DNA of 64,000 nt from Arenicola marina (taxonomy: Eukaryota > Annelida > Polychaeta > Arenicolidae). Every line of letters starts with the position of its first letter. Position 1 is the first letter of the stretch. The notes under the pieces were generated by a model. That model saw only the letters and a program-made list of their open reading frames with translations, did no database searches and was not told where the DNA came from. Location of the stretch: assembly GCA_964019135.1 (NCBI GenBank), contig OZ025260.1, forward strand, positions 19,090,254-19,154,253. Reading direction: 5' to 3'. The position numbers and the translations under genes were made by a program. Shown in pieces: positions 11,975 to 30,955 of this stretch.

Positions 11975-12303
11975 TGATTCGAACCAATCAGGAAACAGTA
12001 GACGATTCGAACCAATCAGGAGACAGTAGACGATTTGAACCAATCAGGAAACAGTACACGATTTGAACCAATCAGGAAACAGTACGAGATTTGTACCAAT
12101 CAGGAAACAATAGACGATTCGAACCAATCAGGAAACAGTAGACAATTTGAACCAATCAGTAAACAGTAGACGATTCGAACCAATCAGGAAACAGTACACG
12201 ATTTGAACCAATCAGGAAACAGTAGACGATTCGAACCAATCAGGAAACAGTAGACGATTCGAACCAATCAGGAAACCGTACACGATTCGAACCAATCAGG
12301 AAA
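11975..12303. repeat. 28-bp minisatellite with CCAAT boxes, 12 copies
   Basis: Twelve units of the form (G/C)ACGATT(C/T)GAACCAATCA followed by GGAAACAGTA. Nearly every unit holds AACCAATCAGG, which fits the NF-Y (CCAAT-box) consensus. The array lies between the 3' ends of two convergent genes, so promoter function is not obvious. Confidence 0.95.
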
Positions 12304-13753
12304 GACGTGGCAAAGATGCATGAACAACTTGAAGGTGGACCAGGTCTACTGGGATACGCAGCAGACAAACCCGGTGTTATTAATAGTAGTTAGTATCGTA
12401 GGTTATAATATTGCTATTGTATGCTACATTAGCGCTCTCACAAATACCACATCACGCATATATGAATTGCTGCATTGACAAGCCGACTGGTCGACATCAC
12501 ATCCAAACGGTGCGACCTAAGATCAAGTTATAGCGGTTTCACAGCATGTACATGTAGGTATCGCTATTACTGTAACGGCAACCCCCGTGCGATGGCCAGT
12601 TCAACGGAATAGAAAAGTTGGGTTCAACCGGATAAGACAAATACGTGTTAATGACAGAAACTAATTTATTGCATATCAACCATCATAATGTGCCATATAG
12701 TACAGCTGAATATTAACCAAGTGAAAATTTTATTTTTGCACCACAATCCGCATTGGATAATTATACAAGCTTGAGACTTGTGTTCTCTACAATGGTTTAA
12801 CGTCTCCATATCTCATAACGTATGTACATACAAGCAAATAAACACAAATCTGTACATAATTACCAACAGATGAGATGGTATTGTATTTTCATTACGTCAC
12901 CAATCCCAATGGCACACACAATGTTATGGCACTCTATGTAATCACGTGTAGTGGTGACGGACATAGACTAGTTATAATAAGCACAAGGTAATCTATTGTG
13001 TCGGTGCTTCAGCTTGCATTAACTCTTGAAACTTATTCACAACAGGGCAAGGAGTCTATGGCGTTAGGTCAGTCAATATCAAGATGGCATTGCTGCAATG
13101 GCACAAACAAGGTTCGGAGGGAGAGCAGCGATAACAATACAAAAAGTACACAACAAAACTGAAATGAAGTCAACAAAACGAAGTGAACGTGCTCACTTAA
13201 TTATCAACAAACTTAAACGTGATTTCGGTAACGAAATGAAATCGTTACAGGGATGCATGCACACATCCCAGAATGCAATACCCATACAAATGATATTTTA
13301 CGGGCACGACTGGGAAACAGCACAGAGCATGAGAAGCGACGGTTCTGGCAAAAAGTGAGTGGTGTTCTGGGTTCCTTTGTAACTCGGGCCTATCATTGTA
13401 TTGGTATAAAGGGATAAACGCGGTTAAATTGACCACTGATAAATTATACGAATAAAAAAATAACATAAATGTAGACGAGATTTAATTTTGTTCCCATCGT
13501 TGTAAATGCGAGTATATATATATATATATACATATATATGCATTATGGTCTAGTATATAACGTTACGTACAGAGGGTTTGCGATGCAAGAGACGGTACCA
13601 ACAATTCATAGTTCAGATTTACATCATATTATACCAAGATAGGTTTGAAGACTACAAGCTGGACACAATGACAGTGCTTCCTCCGTGTGCGCGGTCAATC
13701 TAAGTAGTCTCGCTGAGATCACGTGACCTGTCAGGTTGTAATTTAGTATTTGA
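12304..13753. other. Intergenic region without recognisable gene
   Basis: AT-rich sequence between the convergent Ig and TMEM184C genes. It holds a (TA)n run near 13512-13540. TTTATT (AATAAA on the minus strand) at about 12663 is a possible TMEM184C poly(A) signal. The open frame around 13098-13358 has no recognisable domain or splice partners. Confidence 0.6.
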
Positions 13754-20310
<6,557 letters not shown>

Positions 20311-20975
20311 TTCGGCTAAACTGTCACTCTATCAATCACTAGGCCTATCTATTAAGTTATATACTTTCTTTCACTTGATAATAGTTGTTTAAAACGCGAT
20401 GCTTTAACTTTCATCGTTGTTTGCCATGTTTGTTTATTTCCTGATTTCACTGATTTGGCCTCATGTGACGTCTCGACAGTCTGCCACTACGCGGCGCCAC
20501 TGCAGCGTCGCTTCGGGAGGTTCCGTTCAAGGCTAAGAAATGAAGCATTTGTTGGCACGCAGGTTGCAATAAAGCAGTAGATCTATTGAGTTCTCACTTA
20601 TATTCAGAATTTTTTTGAAAATGGTTGTATCAGTAAGATTAGATATTAGCAGCACCCCATTAGTAGGCCCTTATCATTGTGTTATTGCAAATTAGTGGCT
20701 TCGATGAGCGTACGGCTTTATTGATATCGCATGCGTCTCTATGACATGCGGCCTTGACCCTTTGACAGCTTGTCGTATGATCCGATGATGCAGATTCGGA
20801 ATTCTGAGTCAGAATGCTTATTTAGGACAGAGCCTTACGCAGTGCCGGTGTTACTGATCTGCTGCGGATAATCAAGTTCGCCTTTGATAGTGGTACGCGT
20901 AGAAGAATTAGTGAGTAGAATCACTCACTGTCATAAACTGATAAAAGTGAAAGTCAGACACACGCTTTTGCGCCA
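20311..20975. promoter_or_regulatory. Upstream region of TMEM184C
   Basis: About 650 bases before the first element-like sequence. It includes CATGTGACGTC at 20462-20472 and a CG-rich patch (GCGGCGCCACTGCAGCGTCG), compatible with a TATA-less promoter. No TATA box stands out. Assignment rests on position only. Confidence 0.3.
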
Positions 20976-20979
20976 CCAC

Positions 20980-21130
20980 GGCATTGGGCGCATTTCTTTG
21001 GTAACCAGGGTGTATCCCTACGGTGGACCGAATACTAGCCCAGAACCCTAGGCTGTGTGGGCTGAAGCACAGCCTAGTCGCATTCCATAGTAAAATTCTG
21101 GTCTGGAACAACCCCATTTCAGGGTTGTTT
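20980..21130 (+). repeat. Family C repeat fragment
   Basis: It contains GGGCGCATTTCTTTGG followed by GGTGTATCCC, a CTAGCCCAGAACCCTAGGCT block and AAGCACAGCCTAG. These blocks recur at 31487-31830 and 49420-49480, so this is a rearranged copy of the same element family. Confidence 0.5.
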
Positions 21131-22264
21131 TGTTCCGCGCGAAGTTGGAATCTGCGCTGATTCGGAATTGGCGCTGCGCATTTTCGGAATTCCCATTCAG
21201 CGCAACCGGCAACGGCGCGATCCCGGGACATTTAAAAAGTCTCCACCAACCCAACAGTCAGTTGACCTGGAAGACATGCATGGAAACATGCAGCATATAT
21301 TTAGCCACTCTCTATACTGCTACAGTCTCAACCATTACTGATTAATTTTTAATGTTTCTTTGGCAGCCAATAACAATTAAGCGGCTTCATTCCTTGTTTT
21401 GGACCATCCAACCCTGTTATACTGAAGACCACAAAAACGTTTGTTGGTGGGAAAGATTTAATGTGATGCTAAATGTTATTAAAAATGCTGAACAAGTAAA
21501 TGGGTTTTAATTCGCCAGAAGCAGACATGGCTTCATACAAAAATTAGAATTTCTATTTAGGCCAGAACTATATCAGAAATATTCCAGCTGGACCAGCTAT
21601 TGTATTCTAATTGTTTTATTTAATTGGGCGAGAACCGTGTAAGAATAAATCCAATTATTATTATTAAAATGCAGAGAGATTGAATTCCACACGATTCCGA
21701 TATGGCCGCGCCATGTGGGAATTCCTATTTGGCGCAGCGCCATGTGAGAATATTCCTACATGGCGCGGATCTCGACATGGCGCAGACCAGTTTTACTTTG
21801 AGCAAATGTAGCTCTGATACTCCTTTGCTGTGGGAAAAGTTTTCTAACAGAAACAAACCTTAATCCTTTTCTTATTACTTCTTGACAATTATAATAACTA
21901 ATCACATAAGTAACCTTTCTTGAAAGGCAAAAATAGTCCAGTCTGTCACCAGAAATTCACATGAAAACATGTGTTTTCACTGACCCAATGACTGGGTCCC
22001 TGAACAATGAACCAATTAGCATGGCTTATAATATCATGTGATGACCTTGCACATGTGCAGTGATCAACTTCCTGTTAAAAAAAATGGTGGCATGTTGTTG
22101 TACATTTTTATGCCAGTAGGCAATTATGGCTCCGTTTGAAGAGTTTAACAACTGTGGAAGAGTTCATACATCAGTAATTATATATAGAAAAGTACTTTTT
22201 CATTGCTGAAACTAAATATGATAGCTGTACTTAAACAATTCAATTTGTCATGTGAAGTTGATTT

Positions 22265-22860
22265 CTCACTATAGAATGCTACATGGCTATGATTCTTCAA
22301 CTATAGCCATAGATTCATGGCTAACCGAATACGTACATTACGCATCGGTTCACCACCCGACACTTCTTTCACCGGGGTATGGGTGCGCGCGCATGCATTC
22401 GGTATGCCGATATGCCCCGTTCTAAACATCACAGGGCATTCGGGAGAAGATGGCGACTGATTGAAAGGTGATGAGAGTAGGTTGGTTCCTGTGCCCCCTA
22501 CGTGCACCAGATGTGAACGGTGTGTGCATTTCATTGGAATAGGCATATCCCTATCGGCACACTCGGAAATTCCCTGTCACGTGTTGCGGGCCCGGGGTGG
22601 GATACCGAACCTGGTCTAAAGAAATGCGCCCACTGGCCCAGGCAAGCCCGCTTCTCCAGAGAGGCACAACGGTAGCAATGTTAAAATCCTTCGACGTTAG
22701 TAGGGAATCGACTGTAGATTTAATCATAATGTGTGCGCATACAATCATAGTGTTTATGTATTCTATATACCTTGTTCTATCTTCTGACATCAGTTGTTGT
22801 TTGTGTAATATATTCGTAAATAAATATTGGAGCACAGGTCTTTTCCAGACCGTAATAAGG
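22265..22860 (+). mobile_element. Family C element, pogo/Tigger-associated copy
   Basis: The first part (22300-22620) is the reverse complement of 31484-31830, sharing ATAGGCATATCCCTATCGGC and GAACGGTGTGTGCATTTCAT. The second part (22630-22830) matches both arms of 49500-50230, with CAGGCAAGCCCGCTTCTC, GTTAAAATCCTTC.ACGTTAG and CTATATACCTTGTTCTATC. The transposase remnant at 22893 follows directly, suggesting these are the non-coding ends of that transposon. Confidence 0.55.
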
Positions 22861-22892
22861 TATGGATATGAATCATTATTTTACTGAGTGTC

Positions 22893-23036
22893 ATGGCAGC
22901 AAAACAGAAAAATGCGAAGGAGCTTCTACTTTCAAGAAAGGTATAACTCATTGGCATGAAGGAATGCGCGAGAAAGAGCAATCAACAGCTTGTTGATATC
23001 TTTGGCATCAGAAAATCAACAGTTCAAAACATATGA
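22893..23036 (+). pseudogene. Dead pogo/Tigger-like transposase N-terminus (CENP-B-type HTH)
   Basis: A 48-codon reading frame starts with ATG and reads MAAKQKNAKELLLSRKV, then an in-frame TAA at 22944. It continues with a helix-turn-helix-like stretch, ARKSNQQLVDIFGIRKSTVQ, and ends at TGA. This resembles the N-terminal DNA-binding domain of pogo/Tigger transposases and CENP-B. The internal stop and missing DDE domain make it a relic. The family call is from pattern only. Confidence 0.55.
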
Positions 23037-23479
23037 AATGTAAAGCTGATTACATTATGGCATACAAGGCTGATAAAGAACCGAGTCGCAAGCCTTTCGG
23101 ATCTGTGTTGATAGAGAGGAGTTAAACTGTACCATACGGACCTGGTTTCAGAAGGCTTGATGATATTCTGTAATCCGACCATCGATGAGCGGCAGCCCCG
23201 TCGTTGGTCGATTTAAGGAGATGTTACTGTATATCCCTCTTCCACCCTGGATCCTCCCCCGGGAGCTCCATTCCAGGGTGATGGTCCCGTCCGATCTCTG
23301 GCTGGTCTGAGCCAGCCTATCAGGAGAGAGGGGGCGGGGCTTAGCGACCGGTGATGGGCGGACCAGCCGCCGCCACTGCGTCGCACACATGTCACACCCA
23401 GACACTACAAATAAGTACTGCATTATTGAATATAATATATTTTACATTTCAAATTATTGCTTAATTGTAGCGTTACAGA

Positions 23480-26400
23480 ATGGCGAGCCAGCAACCAAGA
23501 GCTGCACCCCCCTTGAGGCCGCCTCCTCCTCGCGGCGTCTCAAATCAATCTGCACCATCGGCAGCCACAAGCACAGGCCTTGGACTGGCGAAAGACCTGC
23601 ACGACGAAGCTTACTTGTACATCCACCAAGGCCTAACGCTGGATGAGATAGGTCAGAGTGAGCAAGCTGTCACGCTTTACGCCAAGGGCTTAAGCTGCAT
23701 CGATATCGCGATTGACACTCTCTGCAGCAACGAGTCTCCAGTGAACCCAGCCCACAACCACCAAGTACAGGTCCTGGCTGACAAGATGCTTAAGACTAAA
23801 GGGCAAATCCAGATGCGGATTCAGGAGCTGTTATCCTCGGATGCCGCAGTTGCCAGGGCGATCGCTGACCCACCCCCCTCTTACGAAGCTACCATGACCC
23901 CGACTGGGTCGGATGGTGACCTAGCCCTGAGCGCCAGTCTAATGGAAGATAATCTAGAGGGTGCTGGACTCTCATCGGCCAGCGCCACCCAGCTTTATAG
24001 CATCCCAGACGGGGTTCAAATCTTCTACATCACGACCGAGGGTTACGTCAGTGCGCCGTCCTACCCCAGCGGGCTGGCTATCTACAAGTTTAGAGAGCGG
24101 CCCCAGTCCACGGCCTCTTGCCCTACCCCCCCAGCCTTCCTGCGGGTCGGGGAGTGGACCTTCCCACTCCTTCCAGGAAGGTCTCCCGTCCTGCACGCCG
24201 ACTTCGGGGCGTACATCTTCCCTGACGTCAATTCCGACCGGGAAGGTTAGGCATCTAGCTTTAGAGAGGGTTAAAGGCCCTGTCAACTGTTGACAGCTGT
24301 GCACTTATTAATGACAAGCTATGTCTGCTGCTTATGATTACCACTGTTTTTTCCCGAATAGATATCACAATGTGTCACATTGGAGATAACTAGCCATTAA
24401 AGTATATCTTAGTAATGTAATCACTGTATATAACCACCACTGTCGTAAATTTGCGTTTTGTTGTTTGGACTGTAATTATGTTCTGTTCTGTGACCCTCTT
24501 CAGGTTGTTCAGTTGGCGTTATCCTCCCTGACACAGTCACTGATCGGAGTCAATTTGAAAGGGTCCTCAACTCCTTCACCGACATGAGAACACAGGTACC
24601 GACATCTTGGTATACGAGTTTCAAGATCCAATCAATGCTCTCAATGCATACTCAAGATAATAATTTACAACTTCATCTGTTTAGTGTGTAGCCTTTTCTT
24701 GATTTCCTATATTTGCCGTTCCAGGCCGCGGACGCCGCCTCGGCCTCGGCCTCCGCCGCCGCCCAGTCTTACACGAGATGGCAGCGACCTCAGGCGGCGC
24801 CCGCCGGAAGCGCTGCCGCTGGCGCCGCCACGCGGGGTTCCGTGTCCCAGGCGACCGAGAAGCGGACGCTGGAGGGGCCCGTCGTCTGTCCTGGTGAGGC
24901 AGTCGGGGCTGTGGGCGGGGTGGCGGGCGAGGCACCGGAACAGACCAGTACTAAGATCGCCAAGGGACTGGAGACCAGTGAGCATTCTGTCGAATGTTTG
25001 ATATAACTTCACGTAATATGAGAAATAAGGGCTGTAAATAAACCAATAACACCTCTATAAAGTAGGACAATCGTAGTCAATCGCATTGCCATGCAGCTCG
25101 TTCGTCATGTTAATAACGAAAATAGTCAGTATGTCAGTCGGTATCGTTTCAATGTTTGTGAGTTTGTTCCCACTCTAGTTACTATATATAACTTTGTCCT
25201 CTTCAATATAATGCGACGAAAGCAATGTATCCAGTCATAGTTGAAATTACAGCCAACCGCTGTTACCGTGCACGTGTTCCAGTGGGAGAGTGGATCTCGT
25301 GGGGTCTCGTGAAGGGCGCCGAGAAGACGGGAGACTTGCTGAAGAAGGGTTCGGACAAGCTGCGGGAGAGGATTACCCCGGAGGAGGAGAAGTCAAAGAT
25401 CGACCCGCGGGCTCAGAAGGGTCTTTACTACACGCGCGAGGCTTCTGATGTCGCCGTCAGGGTCAGCGCGTTCGCAGGTGAGGGGGTGGGGCGTGTGTGT
25501 ACAGGTGACATCGGGGTGGGGGAGCGGGGGGCGGTCTCTGTGGTTAAGTTATCAAGTCAAGTTTCTGAAACTCAAGTTTCTGAAACTCAAGACTAACATT
25601 ATTTGGATGAATTGAGGATACCTCTGCGACAAGAACCAGTGTGTGGGAACGTTAATAAGACTAAAACATCCCTGTTGTATTATGATATAAAATGGCTCTA
25701 AAATTACCAAGTTAATAAGTAAGGCTACGCATTTGGTCACATCTCACGGCCCATGATATTGGCCCCTGTATTTGCAGTGAAGAAGCTGGGGCAGGGGACC
25801 CTGGCCTTGGCCCGGGTCGTCGCGCCCCATCTGAAGGCGGGGGGTGAGAAGATGCTGCCCCAGTCCCTGACTCAGCGCGTGGAGGGACAGCCGTCCAAGC
25901 TGGAGGGAGCCTGCGAGGTCGCCAAGGGCGGCATCAGAAGTAGGTCAACCGTGCTGGCGTCATGGCGGGCGATAATTAGGAATAACAATCCCCATGTAGC
26001 TTAACATGTAGCCTGTGCAATAAGCTGCAGTATTCTTACTTAAACGGGGCCGACCCGATAGCTCAGTGGATTAGAGCGCTCGACTTGAGTGCTCTGGTCA
26101 CCTGAGAGTCTCACTGCACGTGGATCGGTGGTTCGAGCCCCGCTGTGGCCATGTCTGTGTGGTCGCATGATACATATTCCCATGTCCTTCTTCGCAAAGA
26201 GTAGGGGGTTACCCCCGGGAACATGGCTCCACTTTCCCTTCTTTCTCCCATTGACGCGATATGACCCAAAGTGCTAAAGTGTCCTGAATATACAACCAAG
26301 CAACAATCTTACTTAAATGCTTTGTCCATGTTTTGTAATATTATAGCATTCAATTATAATCATTTATGAACTATTGGCATAAATAGCAAAATATACGGCA

Positions 26401-28205
26401 TCCACTTGGACTGATTGTTTCGCTGCCATGCCTTACGGTACCCAAGGGTACTCGGCTCTCTTCATGTGGTGATCGCATGTTGTTGGTATTGTAGCCTGGG
26501 CGACTGTCTTCACGGGCCTAGAACAAGCCGCTCGCGCACTGGCCGGAAGCATCTCCTCAGAGACAGTCAACATCGTCCAACATAAGTATGTAACATTGCA
26601 CAAAATCACTATATATATATATATAAGATTCTGGCCACCTGAGAGCCTAACGGTACGTGGATCGGTGGTTCGAGCCCCGCTGTGACCATGTCTGTGTGGT
26701 CGCAGGATAACGATCCCATCGTAAAGAGTACCCCCGGGACATGGCTCCACTCTCCCTTCCTTCTCCCATTGACGCGATATGACCAAAAGTGGTTAAAACG
26801 TCCTGAATATGCAATCAATCAACTATAGATATATATATCGGTTGCTCTCCACCACTGGAGGGTATGTTTGGGTGTTTATTTGATTTTTCTTCTTTTTTAC
26901 TTTTGATATTATACCTAAAGTTGGGGTCAAAATTACTGTTACAACAAACAGTGAGCATTGGACGAGCGGAGCAGCAACAACTTTGGCGAGATAAGTTTTG
27001 TTAGTTCAGATCAAGGCGCATTTAACCGCCACCGGTCGCTATGAAGGCCAGCTAGCTCAGTCGCAAGAACACCGGACTTTATAGTATGGTTGTGCTTTCA
27101 CATTCGATGGAAGTAGCAATTTTGCATTTACTGATGGCAATGACCCACATTTTCTCTGAAATATTGTGGTCCTCTCCACGGTCGTGACTTTCATAGTCTG
27201 TGATTATGAGACTATTCGACTGTTCGCTTGTTTGTTGAAATGGTAACTTTAAAGTTTTGATGCTGCAGGTGTATCTGTCACATTTTTTGTTTTATATTGA
27301 TATGCTTATGCTGGTGATGTTTTATGATATCATTCGCTTGTATATTAAAGGATTTGTTGCATTTGAGCGTTTAACTGCCCACAGCGCGATGTCCAGGCAA
27401 ACAGCGCTTATATCTTGGATGGTGCCATATGAAACTTGAATTTGTCATGTTTGTCAAGCAATGAATGAATGTCAAAGATAGTATGCTTCATTGAGATAAA
27501 AGACAGATTCCGGCAAATAAATAATGAAACTAAACTCTTTGTGATGTTCCATTAAGGCTACGTGAAGATGATTGCCTCTGTTTAGAAGTCGTGATATACT
27601 TCAACTTCAATTGTTATTTATATGGCACATGTTATCTCCATTGTGCCTCAAGGTATGGCAAAGACGCCGGCCAATTCACGGAGAACGTCTTACACAGTGG
27701 CGGAAACATCGGAATGACAGTCTACACGGCCACCAACCTGGGTCCCAAGGCCATCGCCAAGACGGTGGTCAAGAACACCGGTGTGACCTTGATGCACGAG
27801 GTCCACAAGGACACCGACGCCACGAAGGTCAAGCAAGTCACGGAGGCCGAGAAACAGCACACGGAATGCGTGATGGCGTCACAGGTGAATGGGGTGGACG
27901 GGGCCGGGACGCTGCAGCGCGAGGACTCCTGGGATATGGCTGATGACGTCAGCGTGGCCAGTATGGAGTCGAGTAACGTGGACGCCGGGGAGTTCGACCG
28001 GCAGGCGGAAGTGGACGTGGAGCTCAGCGCCACGGGGTCCGCATCCTACAGGAACACGGAGAGTGGTTCTCGCCAACAGGGAGAAACCACGAGATCTCTA
28101 GAGAGCCCTAGCGGTCAAGGGCGGAACGCCTCGTTGGAGGTCAACGTGACGTCAGGTCCTACGGAGCCAGTTACAACTCAATCCCTGTATCCCAACATCG
28201 GCTAA
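23480..28205 (+). CDS. SPART: Spartin (MIT and senescence domain protein)
   Basis: Exons: 23480-24245, 24504-24595, 24725-24977, 25283-25477, 25778-25939, 26495-26585, 27653-28205. All are AG/GT and in phase, giving 703 residues (human spartin has 666). Residues about 36-117 form an MIT domain (LAKDLHDEAYLYIHQGL ... AVTLYAKGL). A PPPSYEA motif near residue 135 fits the PPxY that binds Nedd4-type ubiquitin ligases in spartin. Exons 4-7 form the C-terminal senescence domain: TPEEEKSKIDPRAQKGLYY, VVAPHLKAGGEKMLPQSL, LEQAARALAGSISSETVNIV, and VYTATNLGPKAIAKTVVKNT. Spartin acts in endosomal trafficking and lipid-droplet turnover. A TACAG directly precedes the A before ATG, so a separate 5' UTR exon is possible. 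Exon 3 has an Ala/Gly-rich insertion. Confidence 0.93.
26049..26300 (+). mobile_element. tRNA-derived SINE, fullest copy
   Basis: Starts GCCGACCCGATAGCTCAGTG (tRNA-like A box), then GGTTCGAGCCCCGC (B box), then a shared tail with GGGGGTTACCCCCGGGAACA, TCTCCCATTGACGCGATATG and TCCTGAATATACAACC. No poly(A) tail is seen. Other copies lie at 26635, 42088 (minus), 53150 and 58385. It is inserted in SPART intron 5. Confidence 0.85.
26635..26822 (+). mobile_element. tRNA-derived SINE, 5'-truncated copy
   Basis: It begins within the tRNA part (CTGGCCACCTGAGAGCC), keeps the B box GGTTCGAGCCCCGC and the tail through GTCCTGAATATGCAATC. It lies in SPART intron 6, about 335 bases after the previous copy. 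Confidence 0.85.
27043..27085 (+). other. tRNA-Lys-like 5' fragment
   Basis: GGCCAGCTAGCTCAGTCGCA followed by AGAACACCGGACTTTATAG resembles the acceptor, D-arm and anticodon-stem part of a tRNA-Lys. No T-arm follows, so it is not a functional tRNA gene. It is probably a SINE head or a tRNA relic in SPART intron 6. Confidence 0.4.
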
Positions 28206-28844
28206 GAAGTAAAGTCCTGCGATTAGAGCTGCTAATTTACTGTGATATCAATTACTCCGCACTCGCTTTTATGTATTTTGTACTTCTATATATTATTTTT
28301 AACGTTTACGTTTTGTATTAAAACTTGTATGTTATATATATGTTATATGGTCCGAACTAATTCAGATGACACAATACTATAGTCTTGAATGCCGCTAAGC
28401 AGTCTGATAGAGATATGCGCGATATGCTGCTTAGCGACACTCGTGGTCTTCCTCCCCGTACAGTACATGTTCTATATATGTTAGCACTTTGAAGCATACG
28501 TATATGCCGCTCCATAATGTCAATCGTTTCTAATTCAACGTTCAATCAAATTTTTGTGTCAAACTGAAAACACGTTTTTTGTATCACTGATATGAAGGCA
28601 GAGCAAGTAGATTTGTCCGAAGAATTCAAGAATTTTCGGTCTTCCCTTTGTAATAATTGTCAGAAGTATTATTATTTGTACGTTATTTGGAGGTTCGTAC
28701 CACGAAGCCATTCGGTAGCTTTGGTTCACGCTTCAATCTCATTGGTTATATATAATTGTTTTGCTGGTCATGAAAATAAATTACCTCACCCTTGAAAGAA
28801 TGGTGTTATTGGTTCCTACCATATACATGCATATCCCTACCTTA
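28206..28844 (+). other. SPART 3' UTR and flank
   Basis: AT-rich sequence after the SPART stop. AATAAA near 28775 is a candidate poly(A) signal, about 570 bases past the stop. Nothing else is recognised. Confidence 0.35.
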
Positions 28845-30955
28845 CGTGGCCTGGTAGGCAGCGTCAACACATGGCCTGGTAGGCAGCGTCACCACGTGGC
28901 CTGGTAGGCAGCGTCACCACGTGGCCTGGTAGGCAGCATCACCACGTGGCCTGGTAGGCAGCGTCACCACGTGGCCTGGTAGGCAGCGTCACCACATGGC
29001 CTGGTAGGCAGCGTCACCACATGGCCTGGTAGGCAGCGTCACCACATGGCCTGGTAGGCAGCGTCACCACATGGCCTGGTAGGCAGCGTCACCACGTGGC
29101 CTGGTAAGCAGCGTCACCACGTGGCCTGGTAGGCAGCGTCACCACGTGGCCTGGTAGGCAGCGTCACCACATGGCCTGGTAGGTAGCGTCACCACGTGGT
29201 CTGGTAGGCAGCGTCACCACATGGCCTGGTAGGCAGCGTCACCACGTGACCTGGTAGGCAGCGTCACCACGTGACCTGGTAGGCAGCGTCACCACATGGC
29301 CTGGTAGGCAGCGTCACCACGTGGCCTGGTAGGCAGCGTCACCACGTGGCCTGGTAGGCAGCGTCACCACGTGGCCTGGTAGGCAGCATCACCACGTGGC
29401 CTGGTAGGCAGCGTCACCACGTGGCCTGGTAGGCAGCGTCACCACGTGGCCTGGTAGGCAGCGTCACCACGTGACCTGGTAGGCAGCGTCACCACGTGGC
29501 CTGGTAGGTAGCGTCACCACGTGGCCTGGTACGCAGCGTCACCACGTGGTCTGGTAGGCAGCGTCACCACGTGGTCTGGTAGGCAGCGTCACCACGTGGC
29601 CTGGTAGGCAGCATCACCACGTGGTCTGGTAGGCAGCGTCACCACGTGGTCTGGTAGGTAGCGTCACCACGTGGTCTGGTAGGCAGCGTCACCACATGGC
29701 CTGGTAGGCAGCATCACCACGTGGCCTGGTAGGCAGCGTCACCACGTGGCCTGGTAGGCAGCATCACCACGTGGCCTGGTAGGCAGCGTCACCACGTGGC
29801 CTGGTAGGCAGCATCACCACGTGGTCTAGTAGGCAGCGTCACCACGTGGCCTGGTAGGCAGCATCACCACGTGGCCTGGTAGGCAGCATCACCACGTGGC
29901 CTGGTAGGCAGCGTCACCACGTGGCCTGGTAGGCAGCGTCACCACGTGGCCTGGTAGGCAGCGTCACCACGTGGCCTGGTAGGCAGCGTCACCACGTGGC
30001 CTGGTAGGCAGCGTCACCACGTGGCCTGGTAGGCAGCGTCACCACGTGGCCTGGTAGGCAGCATCACCACGTGGCCTGGTAGGCAGCGTCACCACGTGGC
30101 CTGGTAGGCAGCGTCACCACGTGGCCTGGTAGGCAGCGTCACCACGTGACCTGGTAGGCAGCGTCACCACGTGGCCTGGTAGGTAGCGTCACCACGTGGC
30201 CTGGTACGCAGCGTCACCACGTGGTCTGGTAGGCAGCGTCACCACGTGGTCTGGTAGGCAGCGTCACCACGTGGCCTGGTAGGCAGCATCACCACGTGGT
30301 CTGGTAGGCAGCGTCACCACGTGGTCTGGTAGGTAGCGTCACCACGTGGTCTGGTAGGCAGCGTCACCACGTGGCCTGGTAGGCAGCATCACTACGTGGC
30401 CTGGTAGGCAGCGTCACCACGTGGCCTGGTAGGCAGCATCACCACGTGGCCTGGTAGGCAGCGTCACCACGTGGCCTGGTAGGCAGCATCACCACGTGGT
30501 CTGGTAGGCAGCGTCACCACGTGGCCTGGTAGGCAGCATCACCACGTGGCCTGGTAGGCAGCATCACCACGTGGCCTGGTAGGCAGCATCACCACGTGGT
30601 CTGGTAGGCAGCGTCACCACGTGGCCTGGTAGGCAGCATCACCACGTGGTCTGGTAGGCAGTATCACCACGTGGCCTGGTAGGCAGCATCACCACGTGGC
30701 CGGGTAGGCAGCGTCACCACGTGGCCTGGTAGGCAGCGTCACCACGTGGCCTGGTAGGCAGCGTCACCGCGTGGCCTGGCAGGTAGCGTCACCACGTGGC
30801 CTGGTAGGCAGCTTCACCACGTGGCCTGGTAGGCAGCGTCACCACGTGGCCTGGTAGGCAGCGTCACTGCGTGGCCTGGCAGGTAACGTCACCACGTGGC
30901 CTGGTAGGCAGCGTCACCACGTGGCCTGGTAGGTAGCGTGACCACGTGGCCTGGT
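28845..30955. repeat. 25-bp minisatellite with E-boxes, about 84 copies
   Basis: Tandem units of GTGGCCTGGTAGGCAGCG then TCACCAC. The unit junction makes CACGTG, a canonical E-box, in most units; units with CACATG are concentrated near the left end. Blocks near 29470-29880 and 30145-30560 show the same order of rare variants (GTGACC, AGGTAGC, GTACGCAG, GTGGTC), indicating an internal duplication of about 675 bp (27 units). It starts about 640 bases after the SPART stop. Confidence 0.97.

Noticed and set aside
26049-26160. Functional tRNA gene
   Set aside because: A and B boxes are present, but the spacing is too long for a tRNA, no cloverleaf closes, and several dispersed copies share a non-tRNA tail, so it is a SINE.
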